Positions 1-9,300 of a stretch of 13,616 nt of DNA are shown here, piece after piece. The DNA comes from an uncultured bacterium (GTDB lineage: Bacteria; Bacteroidota; Bacteroidia; Chitinophagales; Chitinophagaceae): positions 1 through 13,616 of the forward strand of contig CAJBPC010000134.1 of the NCBI GenBank assembly GCA_903957405.1, written 5' to 3'. The notes under the pieces are model-generated. The model was given only the letters and a program-made list of their open reading frames with translations, searched no databases and was not told the DNA's origin. The position numbers and the translations under genes were made by a program. The first letter of the stretch is position 1. Each line of letters opens with the position of its first letter.

Positions 1-150
1 ATCAGCGCGGAGAAGGCCGGTTTCAGATGGGTGAAGACCGTCAACGGAAATTCTTTTCCCGAAGCATTTCAAAGCATCAAGCTGCGGAACAGGAAAGAAT
101 TGAAGATGATCTTGCCACTGATGCCTGGAATGGATACAAGCCGGATTTAG
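1..150 (+). CDS. C-terminal end of an unidentified protein (5' partial)
   Basis: The first reading frame of the window is open from base 1 and ends at a TAG at 148-150, giving 49 residues that start ISAEKAGFRWVK and end PGMDTSRI. Third codon positions are rich in G and C, as in the other genes here, and AT-rich non-coding-looking sequence follows the stop directly. This makes it more credible than the overlapping frame-3 reading (27-227), whose product has poor protein character. The fragment has no motif I recognise, so no function is given. It converges on the thioredoxin-like gene on the minus strand, with about 100 bp between the two stops. The start and most of the gene lie outside the window. 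Confidence 0.5.
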   Translation: MSAEKAGFRWVKTVNGNSFPEAFQSIKLRNRKELKMILPLMPGMDTSRI

Positions 151-185
151 AAAAAATAAATATAAATCAATCGAGAAGGATCATG

Positions 186-221
186 CATCCATCCCGATCG
201 CATATCGGTCAACCATGGATG
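186..221. terminator. Weak interrupted stem-loop between convergent genes
   Basis: CATCCAT at 186-192 is the exact reverse complement of ATGGATG at 215-221. Inside it, CCGAT (194-198) pairs with ATCGG (204-208) around a 5-nt loop. The two helices are separated by an asymmetric internal loop. The structure lies between the stop of the partial plus-strand gene (150) and the stop of the minus-strand thioredoxin gene (253). A T-rich tract (minus-strand sense, about 151-172) follows it only after roughly 14 nt, so it is not a textbook intrinsic terminator. The position suggests a 3'-end structure for the thioredoxin transcript, but this is inference. Confidence 0.25.
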
Positions 222-252
222 AGCTGACCCACCCCGACATACATGAAATCCA

Positions 253-1392
253 TTACTTGAAGAGCTCTTCGAGTTTGTCGAGCAGAGCATCCCCGCGAAG
301 GTTCTTCCCGACGATGATCCCTTTCGGATCGATCAGATAATTCTGGGGGATCGCCTGTATGCCGTACAAGACGGCGGCATCATTCTTCCAGTACTTGAGG
401 TCGGATACCTGCGTCCATGTGAGCTTGTCATCATGGATCGCTTTCATCCATTTTTCCTTTCCGGTGGGCTGGTCGAGGGAAACTCCTAGCACATCGAAAC
501 CTTTGTTGTTATACTTTGCATACGCTGCCACCACATTCGGATTCTCTTTACGGCAGGGTCCGCACCAGCTGGCCCAGAAATCCACCAGCACATATTTACC
601 CCTAAAGGATGAGAGAGACACAGGATTTCCCAAGGTGTCATTCTGCGTGAAATCGAGTGCGGGTTTTCCGACACCTGTCTTTTTAGCGACCTCTATCTTC
701 GCGGCCATTTCCACACCGGAAGGACTATTCCTGACACCATCAGAAAGGGCCAGGAAAACCGGCTCGGCCACATCGGCATTGATATCATATCCAGCAAACT
801 GGCGGAATGCATACATCGCGATGGGAGACGACGGATTCGCCATCAGGTACTCCTTGTTCTTTTGACCGATCTGTGCGCTGATTTTTTCAGCATCCGCTTC
901 CAGTCGTTTCATGCCCTCCACATCCTTATTCCTGTTATACTCTCCGTATTGCTTATTCAGCTCCGACATTTTTTCATTCTCCGCCTTGGTGAGCGCCTGG
1001 ATTTTTTTGTATTCCGCATCCGGCTTGGACCCTTTCACGGTCGCCTGCCCGAAGGAATCCACGCTATTGACAGATATCTTCGAGTTCCCGATGAAAAGCT
1101 GCACCACATCTCTTTTGTATGAGATCGCACGGGTCGACTTAACACCCGGATCCTCCTTGTATTTTGCCCGCAGTGAAGCCATGACAGATTCTGCCAGTGT
1201 ACCGCGGAATGAATATTTCCCGCCCACCACATCCGCACTATCACTCTTTGCACTGCCATCGGCATAGTAGTTCAGATATACCTTCACCACCTGTTCCTTG
1301 ACCTTGCCAACATCTCCCTTGATGACAAAACCATCCTGTGCAAAAGCATTTCCGAAGACAAACAATGAAAGACAAAGCAGGTACCTGGACAT
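253..1392 (-). CDS. Periplasmic TlpA-like thioredoxin with N-terminal DUF4369-like domain
   Basis: This is a predicted secreted thiol-disulfide oxidoreductase of 379 aa. A Sec signal peptide covers residues 1-18, with likely cleavage at AFA/QD. Residues about 21-120 form a beta-rich DUF4369-like region. A charged, probably helical or coiled-coil stretch spans about 125-185. The AhpC/TSA-redoxin fold fills about 240-379. The active site is WCGPC (C277, C280), and the thioredoxin cis-proline is P349 in AIPQNY, followed by LIDPKG. The frame is open 90 codons further upstream, but that extension is not protein-like and would bury the signal peptide, so I start at ATG 1392. An ATG at 1419 is a possible alternative. 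In Bacteroidota, proteins of this layout reduce or resolve periplasmic disulfides, but their partners are seldom known. The gene is divergent from the 708-aa hydrolase-like gene, and any link to glycan use is unproven. The family call is secure, while the exact role is not. Confidence 0.9.
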   Translation of the reverse strand: MSRYLLCLSLFVFGNAFAQDGFVIKGDVGKVKEQVVKVYLNYYADGSAKSDSADVVGGKYSFRGTLAESVMASLRAKYKEDPGVKSTRAISYKRDVVQLFIGNSKISVNSVDSFGQATVKGSKPDAEYKKIQALTKAENEKMSELNKQYGEYNRNKDVEGMKRLEADAEKISAQIGQKNKEYLMANPSSPIAMYAFRQFAGYDINADVAEPVFLALSDGVRNSPSGVEMAAKIEVAKKTGVGKPALDFTQNDTLGNPVSLSSFRGKYVLVDFWASWCGPCRKENPNVVAAYAKYNNKGFDVLGVSLDQPTGKEKWMKAIHDDKLTWTQVSDLKYWKNDAAVLYGIQAIPQNYLIDPKGIIVGKNLRGDALLDKLEELFK

Positions 1393-1753
1393 GTTGCGTA
1401 TGTTTAAATAATAAGTCATGAATATAGCATATTTGACAGAAAGCCTGACATCTTGAACTGTAGAAACGCCATTGTGCAGGATAAAACAGCATGCACCACA
1501 TGAGGAGACGAACCCCGATGCCTTGCGATCAGTCAAGTCATGATCGCGAAGGGCGGCAATGAGTGACGGCTTGCAAGATGAATGGCTTCTCCTTAACCGG
1601 GCGGTGGAGAATCGCCTGCCACATGCATTTGCGCCCGCAACTGTCTGTACCCATCCTGCCACGCAAAGCCAAACCCATATAACGATATGCCAAAATTCGC
1701 AACACCTCAGGCTGTTGATCGGGTACTTTTACAGGTACAAAATAGTCTGGCAG
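1393..1753. other. Divergent intergenic region, 361 bp
   Basis: This region lies between the minus-strand thioredoxin start and the plus-strand hydrolase-like start, so it should hold promoters for both. The thioredoxin-proximal part (about 1393-1445) is AT-rich, including TATATT-like sequence. On the plus strand, TACTTTTA at 1724-1731 resembles the Bacteroidota -7 element TAnnTTTG, but I see no well-spaced -33 partner. Frames on both strands stay open through much of the region. Their translations lack family motifs, and each runs into an internal signal peptide of a real gene, so I do not call a gene here. The clearest structure is the dyad at 1525-1547. Confidence 0.55.
1525..1547. promoter_or_regulatory. 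7-bp perfect dyad, possible operator or hairpin
   Basis: GCGATCA at 1525-1531 is the exact reverse complement of TGATCGC at 1541-1547, with a 9-base spacer GTCAAGTCA. It lies in the middle of the divergent intergenic region, about 130 bp from the thioredoxin start and about 205 bp from the hydrolase-like start. The size and spacing would suit a dimeric regulator or a small hairpin. No T-tract follows on either strand, so it is not an intrinsic terminator. A 7-bp dyad can arise by chance in this length of sequence, so confidence is low. Confidence 0.25.
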
Positions 1754-3880
1754 ATGAAGAAGCTATATCCGTTCCTGTTGCTGTTGTCAGCAGGTTTGCA
1801 ATTGAGATCTCAGGAAGACATGATCACCGTGGCATTTCAGCAAGAGTCGGGCAACATCACCCGCTTTGCGGAAAGCGAACTTCGGCAACATCTGCGCGAC
1901 CGCGATGGAGGATCTCCTACGACACGGATTGCGGCAAGTTTTAAAAGGGACAAATCCCTTGTTGACGGCACTTTCGAATACCGCATCGACAGGAAAGGGA
2001 AGCATCTCTCCCTTAGTTTCATCGGGGGTGATGAAACGACGATCACCCACGCCGTGCATGGCTTCCTGGAACATATCGGGTTTCGGTTTTCACTAGACGG
2101 CACCATCCGGCCTGACAAGATCCGGCTGGACACCCTGACTGCAGGGCGCTACAGGACCACCCCCTTCGTCAGGTGGAGGGGCATACGGCAGCACGTGAAT
2201 TTCCCCATGGATATTTCATCGTATCCGATCGAAGAGGCCAAGGAATATGTCGAGCGGCTGATGCGGATGCGGTTCAACAAGCTCGCGGTGCACAGCTATC
2301 CGAACCTCTGGCATGAAGTGCGCACCGGCGACAGCATCGAGTATGCCGGAAATTTCTTTTACAACCGCGAACACGCGATACCCGGATATGCACCCATTAG
2401 CAAGAACATCCGCTTCAATCAAAAGATCTTCTCCATACCCGCCATCGAACCATACTACCATGACCGGAAAACACGGAGCAGGATGAGTGTGGAATGGATG
2501 CGTGCGTTGCTGACCCATGCAAAATCGATCGGACTCAACATTCAGTTTTCCGTCGAACCCAGGACCAGGGGGGATATCGACTACATCGTCGACAATTGCA
2601 GGTCGGCATTGACAGACTATCCCATGATCGATGAGCTGGAGATCATCACCGAGGAGCTTGGCGGATGGGGGAATGCCTGCAGCGATTCTACGGTCAGGAA
2701 CGTGTTGAAGAAGCGATTCGGTGCCGGCATCCTGAACGATACGATGGTGACAGGCGTCATCAGAAAAAACCAGCCCGACCTTGACAATCTATTCGACCAG
2801 CTGGGCAGGAATATCGCTGCATTGAAAATCATCGAAAAGGACCCCTGGTTCATAGCGAGAAAGAAAGGCTACAAGCTTGGCGTATACTGCACGCTGCCGG
2901 CCTATGCCGATGCCGCGTATCATATCGTGCGCACGACCATGCCGCATACGGAAGTCACCATCATGCCCGGACACGGCAGTGTGCGAACAGCGGATCATTT
3001 TTCCAGGGTCCGAAAGACAGCGGCGGACCTTGCCATGACCACTGTTTTTTCCTGGATAGAATTTGACGGGTTGATGTTCACGCAGCAGAATCCGATCGCA
3101 GGGATCTCATCGCTGATGCGGCATTTGGATGCGGTCAACAGTGGCCATCAGCAGCATTCCGTACTATTCAATCACTGGAGGACGGCAGAGAACGGCACGG
3201 CCGGCAGGTACGCCGCTGTCACCACCCTGTACGGTCCGATGGAGGCATCCGACTTTTACATGAAGCATGCGGCAGAGATGGGCATACAAGACCCAAAGAC
3301 CTACGCATCCGTGATGAAGATGCTGGAGGATATCGACAAGCGCTCGACCAACGACCTGCCGAATGTCGGCTTTTGCTGGATAGGCGCATGGCTTCAGGGT
3401 GCGCCATACACGTGGATGGATCGCAATATGCTCCAGCTGGTCATGGACATGTTCGACAGTACTGCGACAACTGTGGAGGCACTGGAGAAAAACACCCTTG
3501 CACCTTCCGGTAAGCAACACCTCGCCTTCCTGGGGAACAGGCTCCGGGCAAGCGTGTCATATCTGTCCGCATTCCGCATCGCGACGGGGATTCAGTTGAT
3601 CCCGAAGAATGGCGCGGGGGGATACGATGAGGCCGAAAGCAAAAGGGCAGCGGAGATCTGCAACAATGCGCTCCTGGAATATGAGCGCTACATCACGCTG
3701 CATACGCGGATGATGCCCGACAGGGGCTGTGAGGGCACCCTGATAAACCTCTGGCACGGTCCCATGTACGGCGTAAGGGTCCTCCGGGAGCGGATCGGCA
3801 AGATCCCGATGGACACGCCCGTCAAGGCCGAGAAAAGCACCGATGCACCTCCGCTGCCGATCTTGATGAAAAAGCAATAG
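1754..3880 (+). CDS. Secreted glycoside hydrolase-like protein, family unassigned, GH20b/GH67N-like N-terminus
   Basis: This 708-aa protein has a signal peptide at residues 1-20 (LLLLSAGLQLRS/QE). The frame is open upstream to 1559, but only ATG 1754 places the signal peptide at the N-terminus. Residues about 22-130 look like the small alpha/beta domain that precedes the barrel in GH20, GH67 and GH84 enzymes. The key stretch is IGGDETTITHAVHGFLEHIG followed by FRF (residues 90-112). A TIM-barrel-like region begins at PFVRWRGI (137-144) and includes strand-like segments with acidic ends: IIEPR-like FSVEPR (265-270), ELEIITEE (294-301) and FSWIEFDG (432-439). E300/E301 and E436/D438 are the best catalytic candidates, by inference only. 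The C-terminal 200 residues look helical. I cannot name the family safely. Alpha-glucuronidase-like, GH84-like and DUF4838/GH163-like enzymes are the closest in style. It converges on the GH20 gene with a 12-bp gap, which supports a role on the same glycan, although it is on the other strand and has its own promoter. Confidence 0.72.
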   Translation: MKKLYPFLLLLSAGLQLRSQEDMITVAFQQESGNITRFAESELRQHLRDRDGGSPTTRIAASFKRDKSLVDGTFEYRIDRKGKHLSLSFIGGDETTITHAVHGFLEHIGFRFSLDGTIRPDKIRLDTLTAGRYRTTPFVRWRGIRQHVNFPMDISSYPIEEAKEYVERLMRMRFNKLAVHSYPNLWHEVRTGDSIEYAGNFFYNREHAIPGYAPISKNIRFNQKIFSIPAIEPYYHDRKTRSRMSVEWMRALLTHAKSIGLNIQFSVEPRTRGDIDYIVDNCRSALTDYPMIDELEIITEELGGWGNACSDSTVRNVLKKRFGAGILNDTMVTGVIRKNQPDLDNLFDQLGRNIAALKIIEKDPWFIARKKGYKLGVYCTLPAYADAAYHIVRTTMPHTEVTIMPGHGSVRTADHFSRVRKTAADLAMTTVFSWIEFDGLMFTQQNPIAGISSLMRHLDAVNSGHQQHSVLFNHWRTAENGTAGRYAAVTTLYGPMEASDFYMKHAAEMGIQDPKTYASVMKMLEDIDKRSTNDLPNVGFCWIGAWLQGAPYTWMDRNMLQLVMDMFDSTATTVEALEKNTLAPSGKQHLAFLGNRLRASVSYLSAFRIATGIQLIPKNGAGGYDEAESKRAAEICNNALLEYERYITLHTRMMPDRGCEGTLINLWHGPMYGVRVLRERIGKIPMDTPVKAEKSTDAPPLPILMKKQ

Positions 3881-3892
3881 ATCCGCGATATC

Positions 3893-6238
3893 TTATTCCA
3901 CAACGACCTCGTCGACAAAAAGCCAGGCGGGGCTTCCTGCGCCCGGGTTTCCGGCGGTGATGGTCCCGTGATTCGAAGCGATGATCCTCATGTAGCGGAA
4001 CTTCTGCGCAGGGAATGTGAGCTTCGTCGTCTGTGCGCCCACTCCGCTGCGGGCCACGACATCCTGCCGGGTCAATTCCCGAAAGGCGACACCGTCATCC
4101 GACACGGAGATCGTCACGACAGAGGGGAGATAAACCCAGCTGCCGGGGTTGTGGAAAAACCGCATGTCGACCGTGCCGACGCGTACGATGTCGCCGAAAT
4201 CCAACAATCCGTTGAAATCCGAACCATTCCATCCAAGCCATTGGCCATCTGTGTACCGGGCATCGCTTCCCAGCACACCATTGGCCCATGCATGCACCCC
4301 ACCCCTGTGGTAAGGTGCTGAAGGGCTGTGCAGCAGTGAGATGGATTTGCCGGTGGCCTTGCTGATGTGGAACACAGACCTACCCCTGTCGATGACCTGT
4401 CCATCGGCTTCTGCGGTGGCAACCACTTCTCCGGGACCGTTCACAAAAAAAGGCGCCTGATAAGGCGATTTCGGGGATCCGTTGACGGAGTAAAACAGTT
4501 CCTGTCCCTGTGGCACGCCGGATACCGATACTTTCATTCGTTTTGACGGCGCATCGAATTGACCATTGACCTGTATGTCGTACAGGTGCTTCGAGTAGTT
4601 CACCTTCCGGTACCGCAGACGCTCCAGGTAGGGCACCATCCTTTTCACAAAGTGATCGAATCCTGTTTTGTTTTTCGTCCATCCCAGCTCGGCAATGGCT
4701 GCCAACCGCGGGAACAGCTGGTATTCTGCAAGCGAGGTGGAGCTGATGTATTCCGTCCACAGGTTGGCCTGTACGCCCTTGATGAATTTTTTTTCATCGA
4801 CGGACAACTCTGCCGGGATGGGCTCGAAGGCATATACTTTTTTAAGCGGCAGCATTCCTCCCCATGCGATGGAGTCTGTCGGGTCGTCAGACTGATAGAG
4901 GTTCAGGTAGCAATGATCCACTGGGGACATGATGACGTCGTGACCTTGTTTGGCGGATTCGATACCCCCGGAAATGCCACGCCAGCTCATGACCGTGGCA
5001 TTCGGCGCGAGGCCTCCCTCAAGGATCTCATCCCATCCGATGATCGACCGTCCACGTCCGTTGATATGCTTTTCGATGCGCTGGATGAAATAGCTCTGCA
5101 GGCCATGCTCGTCCTTGAGTCCTTTTTCGCGGATCAACTGCTGGCAGAAAGGGGAACGTTTCCAGTAGTCCTTCGGGCATTCATCTCCTCCGATATGGAT
5201 ATATTTCGATGGGAATACCGACATGACCTCGTCCAGCACATCCTCCATGAATTGGAACGTGAAATCGGTCGGACAAAGCACATCGTTGAATACGCCCCAT
5301 GTCTCCTGCACGATTTTCGTACCCGGCTTCTTAAGCGCGGCATTGGTTTTGATCGCCATCGTTTCGGGGTTCACCGCTGAAGCTTCATTGGGGAAGCAGC
5401 TGAGGGCAGGATAGGCGGCGATGGCGGCAGTGCTGTGGCCGGGCAGTTCGATCTCCGGGATGATGTGCACAAATCGCTTTGCGGCGTATGCGACAAGCCC
5501 GCGCATCTCCTCCTGAGTGTAGTACCCGCGGTGGGGTGTGTTGTCGCTGCCGTTGCGCGCATCTTTTCCAATGAGCGTACCATTCCGGACAGCTCCGATC
5601 TGGGTCAGCAGTGGGTATTTCTTGACTTCGAGACGCCATCCCTGATCGTCTGTGAGGTGAAGGTGCAGGTTGTTCATTTTCTGCATGGCCATGAGGTCGA
5701 CCATTTTCTCCAGGAAAGAAACGGGCAGAAAATGCCGGGAAACGTCGATCATCAATCCTCGATAGGGAAATCCCGGCGCGTCGGATATGTCCACGGCAGG
5801 GACTTTCCATTCGACACCCTTCATGGGTTTGTCGCCCTCGATGGCGGCAGGCATCATTTGCAAGAGTGTCTGGATCGCATAGAACGCTCCCATCGGGTCC
5901 TTAGCCTCGATGGTTATGCGGCCGCTGCTGACGTTCAGATGATAGGCGCCGCCAGCGGGCATCGCATCGGCAATTTTAAGGAGGATGCCATTCGAAGCAG
6001 GCGCCGCAGACGCCAATGGCAATCCAAAGCCCGCAACAAGCTTCAGCTTGTCTGTCAATGGCCCGACGGCCTGCCTCCAGGCAATGGAGCCGTTGGGCAG
6101 TACCAGTGCGGTCTTCGGACTGATCGTGAAGGAGCCCGTGCCCATGACGACCTTTTCAGGATAGGGCGTGATGGGCAGGTCCTGTGACCTTACGGAACAG
6201 GTCAACAGCAAGAGGGAGATGGTGCATGCGATCTTCAT
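3893..6238 (-). CDS. GH20 beta-N-acetylhexosaminidase with C-terminal F5/8-type domain
   Basis: This predicted exo-beta-N-acetylhexosaminidase has 781 aa. It removes terminal GlcNAc or GalNAc by substrate-assisted catalysis. In order it shows a signal peptide (1-18, CSVRS/QD), the GH20b domain (about 20-150), and the GH20 barrel (about 155-540). Family motifs present are HLHLTDDQGW (192-201), PEIELPGH (261-268) and the catalytic pair D352-E353 in IHIGGDE. Substrate-pocket tryptophans W419 (SWRG) and W494 (LWTEY) are also seen. A small beta domain (about 560-625, FYSVNG..P..P) is followed by an F5/8 type C/CBM32-like domain (about 635-781, with YTDGQWLGW and FGDIVRVGTVDMRFF). All expected catalytic residues are intact. 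The frame opens 10 codons earlier (ATG 6268), but ATG 6238 puts the signal peptide first. It lies 128 bp downstream of the GH2 gene on the same strand, with no strong terminator between them, so co-transcription is likely. The substrate linkage cannot be read from sequence. Confidence 0.95.
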   Translation of the reverse strand: MKIACTISLLLLTCSVRSQDLPITPYPEKVVMGTGSFTISPKTALVLPNGSIAWRQAVGPLTDKLKLVAGFGLPLASAAPASNGILLKIADAMPAGGAYHLNVSSGRITIEAKDPMGAFYAIQTLLQMMPAAIEGDKPMKGVEWKVPAVDISDAPGFPYRGLMIDVSRHFLPVSFLEKMVDLMAMQKMNNLHLHLTDDQGWRLEVKKYPLLTQIGAVRNGTLIGKDARNGSDNTPHRGYYTQEEMRGLVAYAAKRFVHIIPEIELPGHSTAAIAAYPALSCFPNEASAVNPETMAIKTNAALKKPGTKIVQETWGVFNDVLCPTDFTFQFMEDVLDEVMSVFPSKYIHIGGDECPKDYWKRSPFCQQLIREKGLKDEHGLQSYFIQRIEKHINGRGRSIIGWDEILEGGLAPNATVMSWRGISGGIESAKQGHDVIMSPVDHCYLNLYQSDDPTDSIAWGGMLPLKKVYAFEPIPAELSVDEKKFIKGVQANLWTEYISSTSLAEYQLFPRLAAIAELGWTKNKTGFDHFVKRMVPYLERLRYRKVNYSKHLYDIQVNGQFDAPSKRMKVSVSGVPQGQELFYSVNGSPKSPYQAPFFVNGPGEVVATAEADGQVIDRGRSVFHISKATGKSISLLHSPSAPYHRGGVHAWANGVLGSDARYTDGQWLGWNGSDFNGLLDFGDIVRVGTVDMRFFHNPGSWVYLPSVVTISVSDDGVAFRELTRQDVVARSGVGAQTTKLTFPAQKFRYMRIIASNHGTITAGNPGAGSPAWLFVDEVVVE

Positions 6239-6366
6239 ATCTGTCAATTCTGTCTGTTTATGATTCAATACCGTTCAGGAACAAAAAGGCCGGGTAACCC
6301 AATTGACCGGGAATACTATGTCGCGGATCGGGTCCGTCGTCCTGCATGCCTTGACAACCTGACCGT

Positions 6367-9300
6367 TTACTGGCCAGCGAGTTTCTTCAGCAAGGCGAAG
6401 GCTGCGGGGTTCTCCAGGATCCTGTCAGCGAGCGTCAGTTCGCAAAAAATGAATCGGCCCTTGCCCAGGTCATACGTTGCCGCTGCGAGATATCCGGAGG
6501 GGTCATCTCCTCCGAAGTTGCACAATCCCGTAGTCAACACCGGCGTCCATCCCTCGGCCCTGAATACGTTGCGCAACAGTGGCTGGATGTAATCCGCCTT
6601 CTTGTCATACCACATGAAAAAGTCCTTGCTTTTGAACTGCTTGTCCTGAAGCAACTGAGCTGCGGGATTCGCAAAATAATATTCCCCCATGATCGTCTTC
6701 TTGACTTCGACAGGCTTATCGGCGATGACATATTTTCCGGCTGGTATTTCCGTGAAAAGCACCTTTCCGCCTTTGCGAACAAAATCATCGATGGCTTGAC
6801 GATTCTTGTCATATTCGGCATGGTCATCGATGATCACCAATCGCGCTTTATCGATGCTGGAGACGACCGCAGCATTCATCTGTGCCGCGAGGGCAGCGGC
6901 TTTGCCGTCCTTTGCGCCCAGTGTGTAGGTGCTCGCCTTCGACGGTGTGAAGGCGGGATAGAGCTCCAGCTCCTGTGTGGTGGTGAAGATGCAGATGCCC
7001 TGTTCATTGAAGATGCCGGCTTTGACATATCCCTTTGTGCGAACGGACAGGGATGGTATCCTGAATCGGATCATGCCCTGGAAAAGCGAGCTGTTTTCGG
7101 GAATATTAGCAGATATCGACTGCCTGACGATCGTCTTTCCACCGACCACCACTTCGTAGCCGATGCGGTTATTCGCCGGGACGACGTTCCTGTCGTTGCA
7201 TATCCACGCTTCGATTTCGCCATGCTCCCCTGCATACCATGCGTTCCTGTCGGTGCGCAGGGAGACCATCAGCGGCTCCAGTGCGTTCCGGTAAGCGAAG
7301 AAGGCCTTTTTGGGTTGTCTGTCGACATCCATGATGGCCTTCATCCAGCCGGCCGGCCAGGCGTCTATGAACAGATGAACGGCAGAAGACACATTGCGCT
7401 TATCGCGTCGCAGTGCCTCTGTGATGAAATCCACGGCCCAAGCCTGGAATGTTTGGCTTTCATCGATCCAGTCACTTACCCCTTTCTGTGTGGGGTACCA
7501 CATGTAATGCATGGTGTTGGTCTGTGCCTTGGAGATGCGATTCGCATTCCAGGCAAGATCGTCTGCCTTGTCTGTCGGAAGCCACGAGGCGGGATAATAT
7601 TTCCGCATGACATTCAACGGGTCGAGGCCTTCGGCACCGAACTCTCCGCATCCGTAGTTCCATCCCGGCTTTATCAGCTGCCAGTATCCTTTATGCATCT
7701 TCCCCAGGTCCATGGCATGGCCGTTGTACCAGGTATTGTAGCAATGGCTGTCAGGAAGTCCCGGAGCGGGCGGATCGTAGTCCCCATCACCCGCCTTTAT
7801 CACCCTGTCGGGATTCGACAGGAGGACGGCCTGGTCAAGCGCCTTGTATACCCGATGGATCTCGGATGCCTCTGCGAAGCTTCTGTGCGGGCTCCCTTCG
7901 GCGTTGGGGAAGCGTTCGTTGACATAGGTGACCATGATGGTGGAAGGATGGTTTCGCACGAGCCTTTCCATCTCTTCAGCCTGCTTGACGGCCTCTTTGA
8001 ATTGATTGACCCTTATGGCGCCGAAGAAAGGGAGATCCGTCTGGTTGAGCATGCCCAGCATATCGCAGTAATCGTATACCTCTGATTGCACGGGCCGCTG
8101 TGTGAAGCGGATGAAATTCATATTGCACAATTTGGCGAGCAGGAGATCATCGGTCAGCTGCTGCCAGTTTTTCTTGATCACGTCGTTCTGTTCGAAGCCC
8201 ATGGAGTTTGCGCCCCTCAGCCTGATCTGTTTCCCGTTCAGGTACATCGTGCCTTTGGGGATGTTCATCGTATCCATTTCGAAACTGCGCATGCCGAAAT
8301 GCCTCGACTGCATATCGGCATGCGGATTTTCGGGCGTTCTGAGTGTCGCATGCAAAGCATACAGCCAGGGCTGATCCTGCTGCCACCATCTGAAGTCGCC
8401 CATGCTCACAGGTATCTTGAGGTAATTGGGACCATACTCCATCGGGATGGGTTTCTGCATCCAGTCCGTCGGTTTCACCATGTCGCCGATCCCTGGAACA
8501 TGCGTGATGGAAGGGTCGTATGCCTTGTTGAGGAAGACCGTATCCGAGAAATTTTGTCCGAAAACAGAGAATTCCAGGGAGACGGATTTCGGCTTCAGCG
8601 TCGCATTATACACTTCCACCCATATTTCAGCGGCGGCGCTGCCCGTCATTGGCCTCACGAAAATATCGCTGATGAATACCTCAGACCTTGCCTCTATGAA
8701 GCAGTCCTGATAGATGCCCATTGCGGGCGGGCAGAGATGCCATCCTTCGACAGGCTCATCGTATCCCGGTCCACCGGCGGCGTATATCTTGTTCCCCACC
8801 ACTTGATTGCCGTTCTCATCGGTGGAGCCGGTTGTGGTGGGTTCGTTCATGACCTTCACCAGCAGTCGGTTCTTGCCTTTTTTTGCCAGCCGGGTGATAT
8901 CGAATTCGAAAGGCGCGAAGAATCCTTCATGGCTTCCGCAGTAGGTCCCGTTGAAATAGACCTCGGCCTTATAATCGACGCCTTTGAAGCAGACGAAGAG
9001 GCTGCCTTTTCGGAGCATGCTGTCGTTGATGTCGACTTCGCGGGTGTAGTAGGTCACAGCGTGCCCGACTGGCGGGCCGTAGTGCGGGATCTTCACTTCT
9101 TCCCATTGCCCTCTGGCAGAGACGGTGTGTGAGAAATCCTTGCGATCCTCATCCGTTTCTTTTCTCCACTGCATGGTGGATAGTGGGATACGGATCCTGC
9201 CGGAATTCATCAGCGGCGAGAGATTTTTTAAAAACGGAGCGTATGCGCGGCGTATGGAATCCAGTTCGGCTTGCAGGCCTTCCTTACTGTCAAGCATCTT

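Noticed and set aside
27..227. Small plus-strand open frame of 66 codons
   Set aside because: It overlaps the better-supported frame-1 gene end (1-150), has low-complexity polar content, and runs into the AT-rich intergenic stretch.
1393..1662. N-terminal extension of the thioredoxin frame by 90 codons
   Set aside because: The extension has no family resemblance, is rich in Cys, Arg and Ser, and would place a clear signal peptide internally. The ATG at 1392 explains the protein well.
1559..1753. N-terminal extension of the 708-aa protein by 65 codons
   Set aside because: The signal peptide begins at ATG 1754. The extension reads like translated non-coding sequence and overlaps the equally unconvincing extension on the other strand.
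4559..6187. Plus-strand open frames of 273 and 250 codons opposite the GH20 gene
   Set aside because: These are shadows of the GH20 reading frame, with no signal peptide or recognisable domain.
6239..6366. Terminator or promoter between the GH2 and GH20 genes
   Set aside because: Only very short dyads are present (for example CGGA/TCCG around 6324-6336), no T-tract follows, and no convincing TAnnTTTG element with a -33 partner was found.
6796..9132. Long plus-strand open frames of 429 and 348 codons opposite the GH2 gene
   Set aside because: They are antisense shadows of a clearly coding GC-rich gene. The translations show no domain motifs, and the minus-strand product has full GH2 architecture.
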